Assembly: GCF_040394755.1 (NCBI RefSeq) | Contig: NZ_JBEBRQ010000004.1 | Origin: Castellaniella defragrans_A | Lineage (GTDB): Bacteria; Pseudomonadota; Gammaproteobacteria; Burkholderiales; Burkholderiaceae_B | Reading direction: 5' to 3' (one strand) | DNA length: 64,000 nt | In this document: one piece after another, positions 42,962-54,929 of the stretch | How the letters are laid out: every line of letters begins with the position of its first letter | Numbering within the stretch: the stretch's first letter is position 1 | Notes under the pieces: model-generated | What the model was told of the DNA's origin: nothing | What the model saw: the letters and a program-made list of their open reading frames with translations, nothing else | The model's database searches: none | Made by a program: the position numbers and the translations under genes

Positions 42962-44332
42962 TCACTTCCCAATACAAAACCTGGAAAAAATCTCCCCCAA
43001 TAAATCATCGCTCGTGAACTCCCCCGTAATCCCGCACAACGCCTCATGCACCAATCGCAGTTCCTCGGCAAACAGATCCAGCACCTGATCGCTTTGCCCC
43101 GCATGCCCGGCCGCCGCCTGCAAATGCGCGCGCGCTGCCTCCAGCGCCCGCACGTGGCGCTCGCGCGCAAGCCAGGGGGATTCCGTCCCCGGGGTCCAGC
43201 CGGCGATCGCCAGCAACCGCGCCCGCAAGGCATCCAGGCCCTCGCCGGTATGCGCCGACACCAGCAATGCGCCGCCCTGTTCCACACCACCGTGCTCGGC
43301 CGCCGCGTCCAGCAGATCCGCCTTGTTGCGCACCACCAGCACCGGCGCATCCGGCGGCAGGCGGCGGGTGATGTCGGCGTCCAGGGGGTCGCCGGGGTTG
43401 CGGGCGTCCTGCAGATGCAGAATGACGTCGGCGCGCGCGATCTCGGCCCAGCTGCGCTCGATGCCGATGCGCTCGACGGTATCGTCGGTGTCGCGCAGGC
43501 CGGCGGTGTCGATGATGTGCAGGGGCACGCCGTCGATATGGATCTGCTGCACGACACGGTCGCGAGTGGTGCCGGCGATCGGGGTGACGATGGCGATGTC
43601 GTCGCCGGCCAGGGCGTTGAGCAGGCTGGATTTGCCGACATTGGGCAGGCCGGCCAGGACGACGTGCAGGCCCTCGCGCAGGACGAGTCCCTGGCGCGCG
43701 GTGCGCAGCACGCTGTCCAATGTATCGGTCACGGCCTCCAGGCGTTGCGCCGCCTGATATTTTTCGAGGAAGTCGATTTCCTCCTCGGGGAAATCGAGGG
43801 TGGCTTCGACCAGCATACGCAGGTTCACGATGCGCTCGGCCAGGGCGTCGATCTCGGCGGAAAAGGCGCCGGACAGGGAGGCCATGGCGCTGCGCGCGGC
43901 GGCGGCCGAGCTGGCTTCGATGAGGTCGGCGACGGCCTCGGCCTGGGCGAGGTCGAGGCGGTCGTTCAGGAAGGCGCGCTGGGTGAATTCGCCCGGCTGG
44001 GCGAGGCGCAGGCCGAGGGCCGCGCCGCGCGCGAGGCAGTCCTCGAGCACGCGGCGCAGCACGGCGGGGCCGCCGTGGCCTTGCAATTCGAGGACGTCCT
44101 CGCCGGTGTAGGAGCGGGGGCCGGGAAAATACAGGGCGATGCCCTCGTCCATGATCTCGCCCGTGGCGTTGCGAAACGGCAGATAGTGGGCATGGCGCGG
44201 CGTCGGCGCGAGGCCGAGCAGGCTTTGTGCGTAGTCGGCCAGATCAGGGCCGGAAATCCGCAAGACGCCGATGCCGCCCCTGCCGGGAGCGGTGGCAATT
44301 GCGATGATGGGGTCCGAATGTTGGTCGGCCAT
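42962..44332 (-). CDS. mnmE: tRNA modification GTPase MnmE
   Basis: A 456-residue GTPase that with MnmG makes cmnm5U34 in tRNA. It shows the N-terminal folate-binding region (IATAPGRGGIGVLRISGPDL), the G1 motif GLPNVGKSSLLNALAG near residue 225, IAGTTRDRV, DTAGLRDT and NKADLLD, and ends with the required Cys in FSRFCIGK. The last bases of the gene (GTATTGGGAAGTGA) resemble the attachment core used by SGI1-type islands. It belongs to the rpmH-rnpA-yidD-yidC-mnmE block, here separated from yidC by gabD. Confidence 0.97.
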   Translation of the reverse strand: MADQHSDPIIAIATAPGRGGIGVLRISGPDLADYAQSLLGLAPTPRHAHYLPFRNATGEIMDEGIALYFPGPRSYTGEDVLELQGHGGPAVLRRVLEDCLARGAALGLRLAQPGEFTQRAFLNDRLDLAQAEAVADLIEASSAAAARSAMASLSGAFSAEIDALAERIVNLRMLVEATLDFPEEEIDFLEKYQAAQRLEAVTDTLDSVLRTARQGLVLREGLHVVLAGLPNVGKSSLLNALAGDDIAIVTPIAGTTRDRVVQQIHIDGVPLHIIDTAGLRDTDDTVERIGIERSWAEIARADVILHLQDARNPGDPLDADITRRLPPDAPVLVVRNKADLLDAAAEHGGVEQGGALLVSAHTGEGLDALRARLLAIAGWTPGTESPWLARERHVRALEAARAHLQAAAGHAGQSDQVLDLFAEELRLVHEALCGITGEFTSDDLLGEIFSRFCIGK

Positions 44333-44492
44333 GTGTGCAGGAAATGGGGTCGGGCGCCCGCCGCAAGCGGATGGGCGGCGTCACAAGCGCCAGTGTAGCG
44401 AGCCGCCGGCCATCCCGCATCCTGCCGGCGGCACGGCGCCGGAAACGCAACACAAGGCGCTCCCGGCTGATACGCACCGAATTCCCCCCGGC

Positions 44493-45962
44493 TCAGACCT
44501 GCAGGCAGAGGTATTTCACCTCGAGGTATTCGTCGATGCCGTAATGCGAGCCCTCGCGGCCCAGGCCGGATTGCTTGATGCCGCCGAACGGCGCCACCTC
44601 GTTCGAGATCAGGCCTGTGTTCAGGCCGACCATCCCGTATTCCAGGGCCTCGCCCACGCGCCAGGCGCGGGCGATGTCGCGGGTGTACAGGTAGGCGGCC
44701 AGGCCGTATTCGGTGTCGTTGGCCTGTGCGACGGCCTGCGCCTCGGTTTCGAAGCGGAATACCGGCGCCACGGGCGCGAAGATTTCCTCGTGCGCCACCC
44801 GCATGTCCAGGTTGAGGTTGCTGAGGATGGTGGGCTGAAAGAAGGTGCCGCCCAGGGCATGCGCCGCGCCACCGATGACGACGCGGGCGCCATGCGACCG
44901 GGCGTCCTCGATCAGGTCGAGGGCATGGTCCAGCGCATCCTGGTTGATCAGCGGCCCCTGCTGCACGCCCTCGTCGGTGCCGTCGCCGACCTTGAGGGCC
45001 GCCACTCGATCGCGCAGTTTTTCGACAAAGGCGTCATAGACGCCGGCCTGCACCAGCAGGCGGTTGGCGCAGACGCAGGTCTGGCCGCTGTTGCGGTATT
45101 TCGAGGCCATCGCCCCCTCGACCGCGGCATCCAGGTCGGCGTCGTCGAACACGATGAAGGGCGCATTGCCGCCGAGTTCCAGAGACAGGCGCTTGATCGT
45201 CGGCGCCGACTGCGCCATCAGCAGGCGACCCACCTCGGTCGAGCCGGTGAACGACAGTTTGCGCACATCCGGACTTGCGGTCAGCACGCCGCCGATTTCG
45301 CGCGCATCGCCCGTGACGACCTGAAGGACGCCCGCCGGAATGCCCGCGCACTCGGCCAGCGCCGCCAGGGCCAGGGCCGTCAGCGGCGTATCCTCGGCCG
45401 GCTTGACGATCATGGCGCAGCCCGCCGCCAGCGCCGGCGCCGCCTTGCGGGTGATCATGGCCGCCGGGAAGTTCCAAGGGGTGATGGCGGCGCAGACGCC
45501 GACCGGCTGCTTGATGGCGAACAGGCGCTTGTCCGTCGAAGGCGAGGGGATGACGTCCCCATAACCGCGCTTGCCCTCCTCGGCGAACCATTCGATGAAG
45601 GAGGCGGCGTACTTGACCTCGCCGCGCGATTCAGCCAAGGGCTTGCCTTGTTCGAGCGTCATCAGGCGGGCGATGTCCTCGGCATGTTCCAGGATCAGGT
45701 CGTTCCAGGCGCGCAGCAGGCGGCCGCGCTCGGCGGCGGTGCGGGCGGCCCACTGCGTCTGGGCGCGCACCGCGCCGGCGATGGCGGCCCGGACCTCATC
45801 GGCATCGAGGCTCGCGACCTCGGCGATGCGCGCGCCCGTGGCCGGATTGCTCACCGCAAAGGTACATCCCGAGGCGGCGGATCGCCACCCATCGGCGGTA
45901 TAGGCCTGGGTGCGCAACAGGGCCGGGTCCTGCAGGCCCGCGGCGGATTGGTCATTCGACAT
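44493..45962 (-). CDS. gabD: Succinate-semialdehyde dehydrogenase (NADP+)
   Basis: A 489-residue aldehyde dehydrogenase of the GabD branch, oxidising succinate semialdehyde to succinate. Landmarks: ITPWNFPAAMITRKAAPALA near residue 155, KLSFTGSTEVGRLLM, the general-base Glu in SLELGGNAPFIVFDDADLD, the catalytic Cys in NSGQTCVCANRLLVQ, and the C-terminal GLNTGLISNEVAPFGGIKQS. It is placed between mnmE and yidC, breaking the usual order. No gabT is adjacent, though the argD-type aminotransferase at 21.8-23.0 kb is a distant relative. Confidence 0.93.
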   Translation of the reverse strand: MSNDQSAAGLQDPALLRTQAYTADGWRSAASGCTFAVSNPATGARIAEVASLDADEVRAAIAGAVRAQTQWAARTAAERGRLLRAWNDLILEHAEDIARLMTLEQGKPLAESRGEVKYAASFIEWFAEEGKRGYGDVIPSPSTDKRLFAIKQPVGVCAAITPWNFPAAMITRKAAPALAAGCAMIVKPAEDTPLTALALAALAECAGIPAGVLQVVTGDAREIGGVLTASPDVRKLSFTGSTEVGRLLMAQSAPTIKRLSLELGGNAPFIVFDDADLDAAVEGAMASKYRNSGQTCVCANRLLVQAGVYDAFVEKLRDRVAALKVGDGTDEGVQQGPLINQDALDHALDLIEDARSHGARVVIGGAAHALGGTFFQPTILSNLNLDMRVAHEEIFAPVAPVFRFETEAQAVAQANDTEYGLAAYLYTRDIARAWRVGEALEYGMVGLNTGLISNEVAPFGGIKQSGLGREGSHYGIDEYLEVKYLCLQV

Positions 45963-46046
45963 GGTGGACTCCCCCTTTTTGATATTGAAGATTGAAGGAT
46001 TGATCCTAGCGAATCCGACGGCGGCGCGTCAATCTTCTTATAAAAG

Positions 46047-46069
46047 AAAGGCGCCTCGCAGGCGCCTTT
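46047..46069. terminator. Intrinsic terminator after yidC
   Basis: AAAGGCGCC and GGCGCCTTT form a perfect 9-bp stem with a 5-base loop. On the minus strand it is followed by CTTTTAT, 26 bp past the yidC stop, and probably ends the rpmH-yidC transcript before gabD. Confidence 0.75.
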
Positions 46070-46094
46070 CAACGAGCGACTCGGATACCGGCGA

Positions 46095-47777
46095 TCAGCT
46101 CGAAGCCGAGGCCGCCTTTTCGCGATCCAGGCGCATCATGATGACGCGCTGCTGGATGATCGATACCGCGTTGTTCACGCACCAGTACAGCACCAGGCCG
46201 GCGGGGAAGAAGAACATCATCCCGCCGAACACCAGGGGCATGATCATCATGATCTTGGCCTGGGTGGGGTCCGGCGGCGTGGGATTGAGCTTGATCTGCA
46301 GGAACATCGTGGCCATCATGACGGCCGGCAGGATGAACCAGGGATCGCGCACCGACAGGTCGTGAATCCACAGAATCCACGGGGCGCCGCGCATTTCGAC
46401 GCTGGCCAGCAACACCCAGTACAGGGCGATGAACACCGGGATCTGCACCACCATGGGCAGGCAGCCGCCCAGGGGATTGATTTTTTCGGTGCGATACATC
46501 TCCATCATGGCGGCGTTCAGCTTGGCCTTGTCGTCACCGAACTTCTCGCGCAGGGCCTGCATGCGCGGGGTCACCAGCTTCATTTTCGCCATCGAACGGT
46601 AGCTGGCCGCCGACAGGGGATAGAACACGAGCTTGATCAGCAGAGTCAGGGCCACGATGGTCCAACCCCAGTTGCCCAGGATGCTGTGGATCCAGGTCAT
46701 GAGGCTGAACAGGGGCTTGGCGATGATGGTCACCCAGCCGTAGTCGACCACGAGTTCGAGGCCCGGGGCCACCGCGCTCATGGCGACCTGGTCCTGCGGA
46801 CCGACCCACAGCTGGGCGTCCACGCTGCGGTGCTCGCCCGGGGGAATGGTGCCAACGGATTGAATGGTACGGATGGCGTACAGATTATCGGACAGGCGCA
46901 CGGCCTCATTGGTGCGCACGACCCCTTGGGCCGGAATCCAGGCCGACGCGAAATAATGCTGCACCATGCCGATCCAGCCGTCGTCGGCCTGGCGGATGTA
47001 GTTGGCCTTGCGCTTGGTGATGTCGTCGAAATGGATCTTCTGGAATTTGTCCTGCGCGGAATAGACCACCGGGCCGGTAAAGGTGCTGTAGAAATGCGAG
47101 GTGTTCGGCGGATCATTGCCGTCACGGGTCAGTTGCAGGTACAGCGAGGGGTCGATCGGGGAATCGCCCAGGTTGTAGATGTCGTGACGCACCTGGATGT
47201 CGTAGCTGTCCTCGTGCAGAATGAAATGCTTGACCACCTTGACGTCGCCAGCCGTCGCCTCGAAGGACACTGTCAGCGTATCGCCCTGCCTCACCGGCTC
47301 GGGCGTCAGCAGCGTGAACGGCGTCAGTTGGGTGGGATAGTTCTGCCCTTGCAGCGTCCCCACCACCCCGGTCTGAGCCAGGTATATGCGACCGGGTTCG
47401 TTGTCCAGCAACATCATCGGGCCGTCCGAGCCATCCAGCGCCCGGTACTTGAGCAGCTCGGCGCGCACCAGCTGGGCGCCCAGCGTATCGAAGGTCAGCT
47501 CATAGACATTGGTCTTGACGCGGACCTCCTGCCCGGCGGGCACAGCGGTCTGCGCGGGCACCTGGACCTCGCCGCCCTGGGCGCCGCCGGTCCCGGAATG
47601 CGCAGCCGGGATGTCGGCGGTCCGCGCCTGCGGCCCATTGGCCGTGTCGGCCTGCGTCGCGGCTGGCGGCGTCTGGCCAAACAAGGAAGGATGCCCGTTG
47701 TGCACCTGCCAGTTGTTCCACAACAGCAGCAGAGAAAACGAAAAAATCATCCAGAGGATCGTGCGTCGTATGTCCAT
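46095..47777 (-). CDS. yidC: Membrane protein insertase YidC
   Basis: A 560-residue Oxa1-family insertase. It has a first membrane segment (MDIRRTILWMIFSFSLLLLW), a large periplasmic domain with a Gln/Ala/Pro-rich linker (residues 35-80), and the conserved C-terminal bundle from LFSLMTWIHSILGNWGWTIV through YRSMAKMKLVTPRMQALREK and EKINPLGGCLPMVVQIPVFI to the final VNNAVSIIQQRVIMMR. It inserts and folds inner-membrane proteins with or without Sec. The frame extends upstream, but the ATG at 47777 is the canonical start. Confidence 0.97.
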   Translation of the reverse strand: MDIRRTILWMIFSFSLLLLWNNWQVHNGHPSLFGQTPPAATQADTANGPQARTADIPAAHSGTGGAQGGEVQVPAQTAVPAGQEVRVKTNVYELTFDTLGAQLVRAELLKYRALDGSDGPMMLLDNEPGRIYLAQTGVVGTLQGQNYPTQLTPFTLLTPEPVRQGDTLTVSFEATAGDVKVVKHFILHEDSYDIQVRHDIYNLGDSPIDPSLYLQLTRDGNDPPNTSHFYSTFTGPVVYSAQDKFQKIHFDDITKRKANYIRQADDGWIGMVQHYFASAWIPAQGVVRTNEAVRLSDNLYAIRTIQSVGTIPPGEHRSVDAQLWVGPQDQVAMSAVAPGLELVVDYGWVTIIAKPLFSLMTWIHSILGNWGWTIVALTLLIKLVFYPLSAASYRSMAKMKLVTPRMQALREKFGDDKAKLNAAMMEMYRTEKINPLGGCLPMVVQIPVFIALYWVLLASVEMRGAPWILWIHDLSVRDPWFILPAVMMATMFLQIKLNPTPPDPTQAKIMMIMPLVFGGMMFFFPAGLVLYWCVNNAVSIIQQRVIMMRLDREKAASASS

Positions 47778-47867
47778 GGCGCCTGTTCTATATATGATGG
47801 AGCGATGCGAAAAGCCCACCAGTTTAACTTAGCTCTCCTGACTCGCGGATGAGAGCGGGGGACGGCC

Positions 47868-48101
47868 TCATTTGCGCCGCGATCCGGGCTCCGGGACCGG
47901 ATCGTGCCCGCCCGGGCATCCCGGGTGGCAGCGGGCGATGCGCCGCACGCCCAGCCACAGGCCGCGCAGCACGCCATGCCGTTCGATGGCCTCGATGGCA
48001 TAGGCCGAGCAGGTGGGCGTGAAGCGGCACTGCTGCCCCACCCACGGACTGAGGAAATACCGGTAAAAACGAATCGGCGCGATGAACAAGGCCTTGATCA
48101 T
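47868..48101 (-). CDS. yidD: Membrane protein insertion efficiency factor YidD
   Basis: A 77-residue protein typical of YidD: IRFYRYFLSPWVGQQCRFTP, then TCSAYAIEAIERHG with the conserved cysteines, and GVRRIARCHPGCPGGHDPVP. It assists YidC-dependent insertion at the inner face of the membrane. Its start overlaps the rnpA stop by 4 bp, so the two are coupled. An overlapping 100-codon frame on the same strand is a shadow. Confidence 0.95.
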   Translation of the reverse strand: MIKALFIAPIRFYRYFLSPWVGQQCRFTPTCSAYAIEAIERHGVLRGLWLGVRRIARCHPGCPGGHDPVPEPGSRRK

Positions 48102-48454
48102 GGCGCGATCCTGCGTAACAGCGCATCGGCTTCGGCCCGCGCCCGGCGCTTGAGAGCCGTCAGGCTGGAAGGCTCGGGCCGGGCGACCAGACGGAACACC
48201 AGATCCCCTGGCGGCAATTCGGCGCGGCGCAGCCGGAAGGCCTCGCGCACGACGCGCTTGATGGCATTGCGGGTGACCGCCAGCGGCGCCTGCCGCTTGG
48301 GCACGACCAGTCCGAGCCGGGCCGGACCGGAGGGCGCCTCGCGCGGTTGCGTGACAACGAACATCGCCCCTCTGGTCACGCGCCGGCCTTTCAGGGCCGA
48401 TACGTACTCCGAGGGGCGATGCAGCCGGGCCGCCGGCGGAAAAGCGGATGGCAT
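48098..48454 (-). CDS. rnpA: Ribonuclease P protein component
   Basis: A 118-residue basic protein that binds the RNase P RNA. It begins MPSAFPPAARLHRPSEYVSA, matching Bordetella-type RnpA starts, and has GRRVTRGAMFVV, LGLVVPKRQAPLAVTRNAIK and the RNR-like RVVREAFRLRRAEL. An ATG at 48490 would add 12 residues but does not fit the family. It follows rpmH by 47 bp and overlaps yidD. Confidence 0.93.
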   Translation of the reverse strand: MPSAFPPAARLHRPSEYVSALKGRRVTRGAMFVVTQPREAPSGPARLGLVVPKRQAPLAVTRNAIKRVVREAFRLRRAELPPGDLVFRLVARPEPSSLTALKRRARAEADALLRRIAP

Positions 48455-48501
48455 GGCGATCGGGCCGTCCTGGTGGCGGCCTTGCGGCAAAATCCGCGCG
48501 G

Positions 48502-48636
48502 TCAGACGGCGAGACGCTTGCGGCCCTTGGCGCGACGAGCGTTCAAGACGGCGCGGCCGCCCCGGGTCTTCATGCGCACGCGAAACCCGTGGGTGCGCTT
48601 GCGGCGGGTAACGGAAGGCTGATAGGTGCGTTTCAT
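48502..48636 (-). CDS. rpmH: 50S ribosomal protein L34
   Basis: A 44-residue frame reading MKRTYQPSVTRRKRTHGFRV, then RMKTRGGRAVLNARRAKGRK and RLAV. This is the full-length, near-invariant L34 sequence. It is divergent from dnaA, as in most bacteria, and leads the rpmH-rnpA-yidD-yidC group. Confidence 0.98.
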   Translation of the reverse strand: MKRTYQPSVTRRKRTHGFRVRMKTRGGRAVLNARRAKGRKRLAV

Positions 48637-48681
48637 GGCAAATCCAAAAGAGCTACAGCGTTAAATCTTGAAAAGCCCACT

Positions 48682-48710
48682 ATTTCATCAAATTTCAGTC
48701 AGCAAGTCAA
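48682..48710 (-). promoter_or_regulatory. Candidate sigma-70 promoter for rpmH
   Basis: On the minus strand, TTGACT (48710-48705) is separated by 17 bp from TGAAAT (48687-48682), 45 bp before the rpmH start codon. The -35 is one base from consensus, the -10 two bases from consensus. Confidence 0.45.
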
Positions 48711-48748
48711 ATAGTTGTCCGTTCAACAGGGGCCGGCGACAGGGGTGC

Positions 48749-48757
48749 TGTGGATAA
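48749..48757 (-). promoter_or_regulatory. DnaA box in the rpmH-dnaA intergenic region
   Basis: TGTGGATAA is the exact complement of the consensus TTATCCACA. A single box 47 bp before dnaA most likely serves DnaA autoregulation rather than origin function, as no cluster surrounds it. Confidence 0.7.
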
Positions 48758-48803
48758 CTCGCGGCGGTAAAGGGTAGAATCGAAGTTTAGCGAAATGACC
48801 CTT

Positions 48804-50201
<1,398 letters not shown>

Positions 50202-50205
50202 AAAC

Positions 50206-51318
50206 ATGCAACTCATTCAAGCGACTCGTGATGCTGTGCTCAAACCCTTGACGATGGTCGTGGGGATCGTCGAGCGCCGCAACACCCTGCCGATCCTGGC
50301 CAACGTACTGATCCGCAAGGACGGCGAGCGTGTGGCGTTCATCGCCAACGACCTCGAGGTCCAGATCACCACCCACGCATCGTTCGGCGCGGGCAGCGAG
50401 CCCGCCGCGACCACAGTGGGCGCGCGCAAGCTGCTCGACATCCTGCGCGCCCTGCCCGAGTCGGGCGAGGTCAAGCTCAATCTGGACGACAGCAAACTGT
50501 CCGTCCAGGCCGGACGCAGCCGCTTCGCCCTGCAGACCCTCGCCGCCGCCGACTACCCCACCGTCGCCCTGGCCGAGCAATGGGACGCCTCGTTCTCGAT
50601 GCCCCAAAAAACCCTGCGCCACCTGTTCAACATGGTGCACTTCGCCATGGCCCAGCAGGACATCCGCTACTACCTGAACGGCCTGCTGTTCGTGCTCGAA
50701 CCCGGCCACGTGCGCACCGTCGCCACCGACGGCCACCGCCTCGCGCACAACGGCGCCAAGGTCGAGGGCATCGACTCGCGCCACGACGTCATCATCCCGC
50801 GCAAGACCATCCACGAAATGCAGCGCCTGCTCTCGGACGACGACGAGGCCGTGGTCCGCATCGACGTCGCCGCCACCCAGATCCGCTTCTCCTTCGACCA
50901 CATCGAGGTCGTGTCCAAGCTCGTCGAGGGCAAGTTCCCCGATTTCACGCGCGTCATCCCCACCGGCTACACGCGTCATTTCAACATCTCGCGCGAGGCG
51001 CTCCAATCCAGCCTGCAACGCGCGGCCATCCTCACTACCGACAAGCTCAAGGGCGTGCGCCTGCAGCTTGCCGACCACCTGCTGCGGATCTCGTCCTCGA
51101 ACGCCGAACAAGAGGAGGCCCGCGAGGAACTCGAGGTCGACTACGCCAGCGAGGCCCTGGATGTGGCCTTCAACGTCAGCTACCTGCTGGACGTGCTGGG
51201 CAACATCAAGACCGATACCGTGCGCTGGTCCGTCCAGCCCGACGTCAACGCCTCCGCCCTGATGACCCTGCCCGACGACGACGAATTCAAATACGTCGTC
51301 ATGCCGATGCGTATCTGA
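50206..51318 (+). CDS. dnaN: DNA polymerase III beta sliding clamp
   Basis: A 370-residue clamp, full length, with three repeated domains. Recognisable parts are VVGIVERRNTLPILANVLIR near the start, VGARKLLDILRALPESGEV, GLLFVLEPGHVRTVATDGHR and the conserved end LMTLPDDDEFKYVVMPMRI, which lines the protein-binding cleft. It follows dnaA by only 4 bp and is surely co-transcribed. Confidence 0.98.
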   Translation: MQLIQATRDAVLKPLTMVVGIVERRNTLPILANVLIRKDGERVAFIANDLEVQITTHASFGAGSEPAATTVGARKLLDILRALPESGEVKLNLDDSKLSVQAGRSRFALQTLAAADYPTVALAEQWDASFSMPQKTLRHLFNMVHFAMAQQDIRYYLNGLLFVLEPGHVRTVATDGHRLAHNGAKVEGIDSRHDVIIPRKTIHEMQRLLSDDDEAVVRIDVAATQIRFSFDHIEVVSKLVEGKFPDFTRVIPTGYTRHFNISREALQSSLQRAAILTTDKLKGVRLQLADHLLRISSSNAEQEEAREELEVDYASEALDVAFNVSYLLDVLGNIKTDTVRWSVQPDVNASALMTLPDDDEFKYVVMPMRI

Positions 51319-51331
51319 GTACGCGCCTGAA

Positions 51332-51389
51332 AGTGCCCCGTTTGGTTAATTCACAGGCTCAGTCCACATGGACTAACCAAACGAGACAC
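51332..51389. repeat. Short palindrome E between dnaN and gyrB, related to the dispersed family
   Basis: The left arm AGTGCCCCGTTTGGTTAAT pairs with the right arm ending GACTAACCAAACGAGACAC at 15 of 19 positions, with a small AGTCCA/TGGACT dyad inside. The outer 20 bases match the end of palindrome A (AGTGCCCTGTTTGGTTGGTT). It lacks the shared core and looks like a miniature or deleted copy. It lies 34 bp before gyrB. Confidence 0.7.
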
Positions 51390-51423
51390 CAGCCCCACCG
51401 ACAGATTCAATCATAGGTTTCAC

Positions 51424-53865
<2,442 letters not shown>

Positions 53866-53972
53866 TCTTTGCCGTGGATTGCGCGGACACATCCTGCCGG
53901 ACCAGTCCAGGCGCGCGAGCGGCTCGGCGCGGGTGAATTACGCGTTCTGACCGAGAGATCAGACGATCCCAT

Positions 53973-54055
53973 GAAAAGAACCCCGGCCTTTCGGCCGGCG
54001 CTTCTTCGCCACTATCCAGGGGTGCCTTCGGCACTGCGGCATCGGCGCTTGCTCA
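53973..54055. repeat. About 80-bp repeat R2, copy 1 (downstream of gyrB)
   Basis: Contains two hairpins, CCGGCC-TTTC-GGCCGG and GGTGCC-TTCG-GGCACT-like. It aligns base for base with 58941-59023, with 14 differences in the 72 best-aligned positions. It lies between convergent gyrB and the stress protein gene and could act in transcript ending. Confidence 0.7.
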
Positions 54056-54490
54056 CGCCTTTTGCGCCGATTTCACCAGCAGCACTGGACATTCGGCCAG
54101 CGACAGCACCCGTCCAGCCACCGACCCGATCACCGCATCCAGCAGCACGCCGCGGCCATGCGCCCCCATGACAATCATGCGGGCGCCGATTTTCCTCGCG
54201 TAGTCGACGATTTCCTGGGGCGCGGGCCCGACCAGGGAATGCGTCTCGAAAGGAATGCCCTCGGCCTTCAGGACCTCGGCCGTGGGGTCCAGGGATTTGG
54301 CGGCCTCGTCGGCATACCAGCTCTCGATGGATTCTTTATCCACGAACCGTGTGACGCGCGCCGGCAAGGCCGTGGACACATGCAGCACATGCACCTTTCC
54401 ATCAACTGGCGTCAGGCTGGCCTGCGCAATGAAACGCGCGGCATCCAGACTGTAGCTGGACCCATCGGTCGCCAAAACGATGTCGGACAT
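54053..54490 (-). CDS. Universal stress protein (UspA family)
   Basis: A 145-residue single-domain Usp. It starts MSDIVLATDGSSYSLDAARF with the conserved Asp of the nucleotide site and has VLHVSTALPARV in the second strand. The ATP-binding motif G-2x-G-9x-G-(S/T) is visible in GAHGRGVLLDAVIGSVAGRV, ending in CPVLLVKS. The Usp domain suggests ATP binding and a stress role. The end is within the R2 repeat. Confidence 0.93.
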   Translation of the reverse strand: MSDIVLATDGSSYSLDAARFIAQASLTPVDGKVHVLHVSTALPARVTRFVDKESIESWYADEAAKSLDPTAEVLKAEGIPFETHSLVGPAPQEIVDYARKIGARMIVMGAHGRGVLLDAVIGSVAGRVLSLAECPVLLVKSAQKA

Positions 54491-54718
54491 TTTTCCCCCT
54501 GTTTCCCGAGGGCCGCACGGGATTGCGGCCCGGATGAATTCCATTCTAGTGTAGTGTGGCTGGAAAATTTTATGGGGTCATCTCGCGTCTCTTTCCTGCC
54601 AAAACGCAGATTCCAGAGAACTCCGCCAGCCAGACCCGCAATCCCGCCCGTGTCGCGAAATCGCACATTTCACACGCCCAACACCTTGGAAAATCCGGCT
54701 TCTGGCAGGCCCGCGCGG

Positions 54719-54724
54719 TATAAT
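54719..54724 (+). promoter_or_regulatory. Consensus -10 box seven bases before a start codon
   Basis: TATAAT at 54719-54724 would place transcription start at or next to the A of the ATG at 54732, so the mRNA of the small downstream ORF could be leaderless. No good -35 hexamer was found at 16-18 bp. Confidence 0.35.
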
Positions 54725-54731
54725 CGATGCC

Positions 54732-54929
54732 ATGACCTCCAGCGTCCAGACCCTCTCATCCCCCCCGGCATCCACTGATCCGACGGATTACCTCCGCATC
54801 ATCCGGGCGATCGCCAGCTCCACCGCCATCGAAACCGGGCAAGCCATCCAGGAAATCGAGTCCCGCCTGCTGGCGCGCGACAGCCGTTTCCATGCACTCG
54901 AGCTCGCCGCTCTGGCGGCCAAGGCCTGA
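54732..54929 (+). CDS. Small hypothetical protein opposite fic
   Basis: A 65-residue frame with a Ser/Thr/Pro-rich start and an alpha-helical body (YLRIIRAIASSTAIETGQAI then QEIESRLLARDSRFHALELA). It contains SSTAIETG, which is close to but not identical with the (S/T)xxxE(G/N) inhibition motif of Fic antitoxins. Its stop TGA is directly abutted by the fic stop on the other strand. Tail-to-tail orientation is unusual for an antitoxin. Real but unassigned is the best description. Confidence 0.55.
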   Translation: MTSSVQTLSSPPASTDPTDYLRIIRAIASSTAIETGQAIQEIESRLLARDSRFHALELAALAAKA

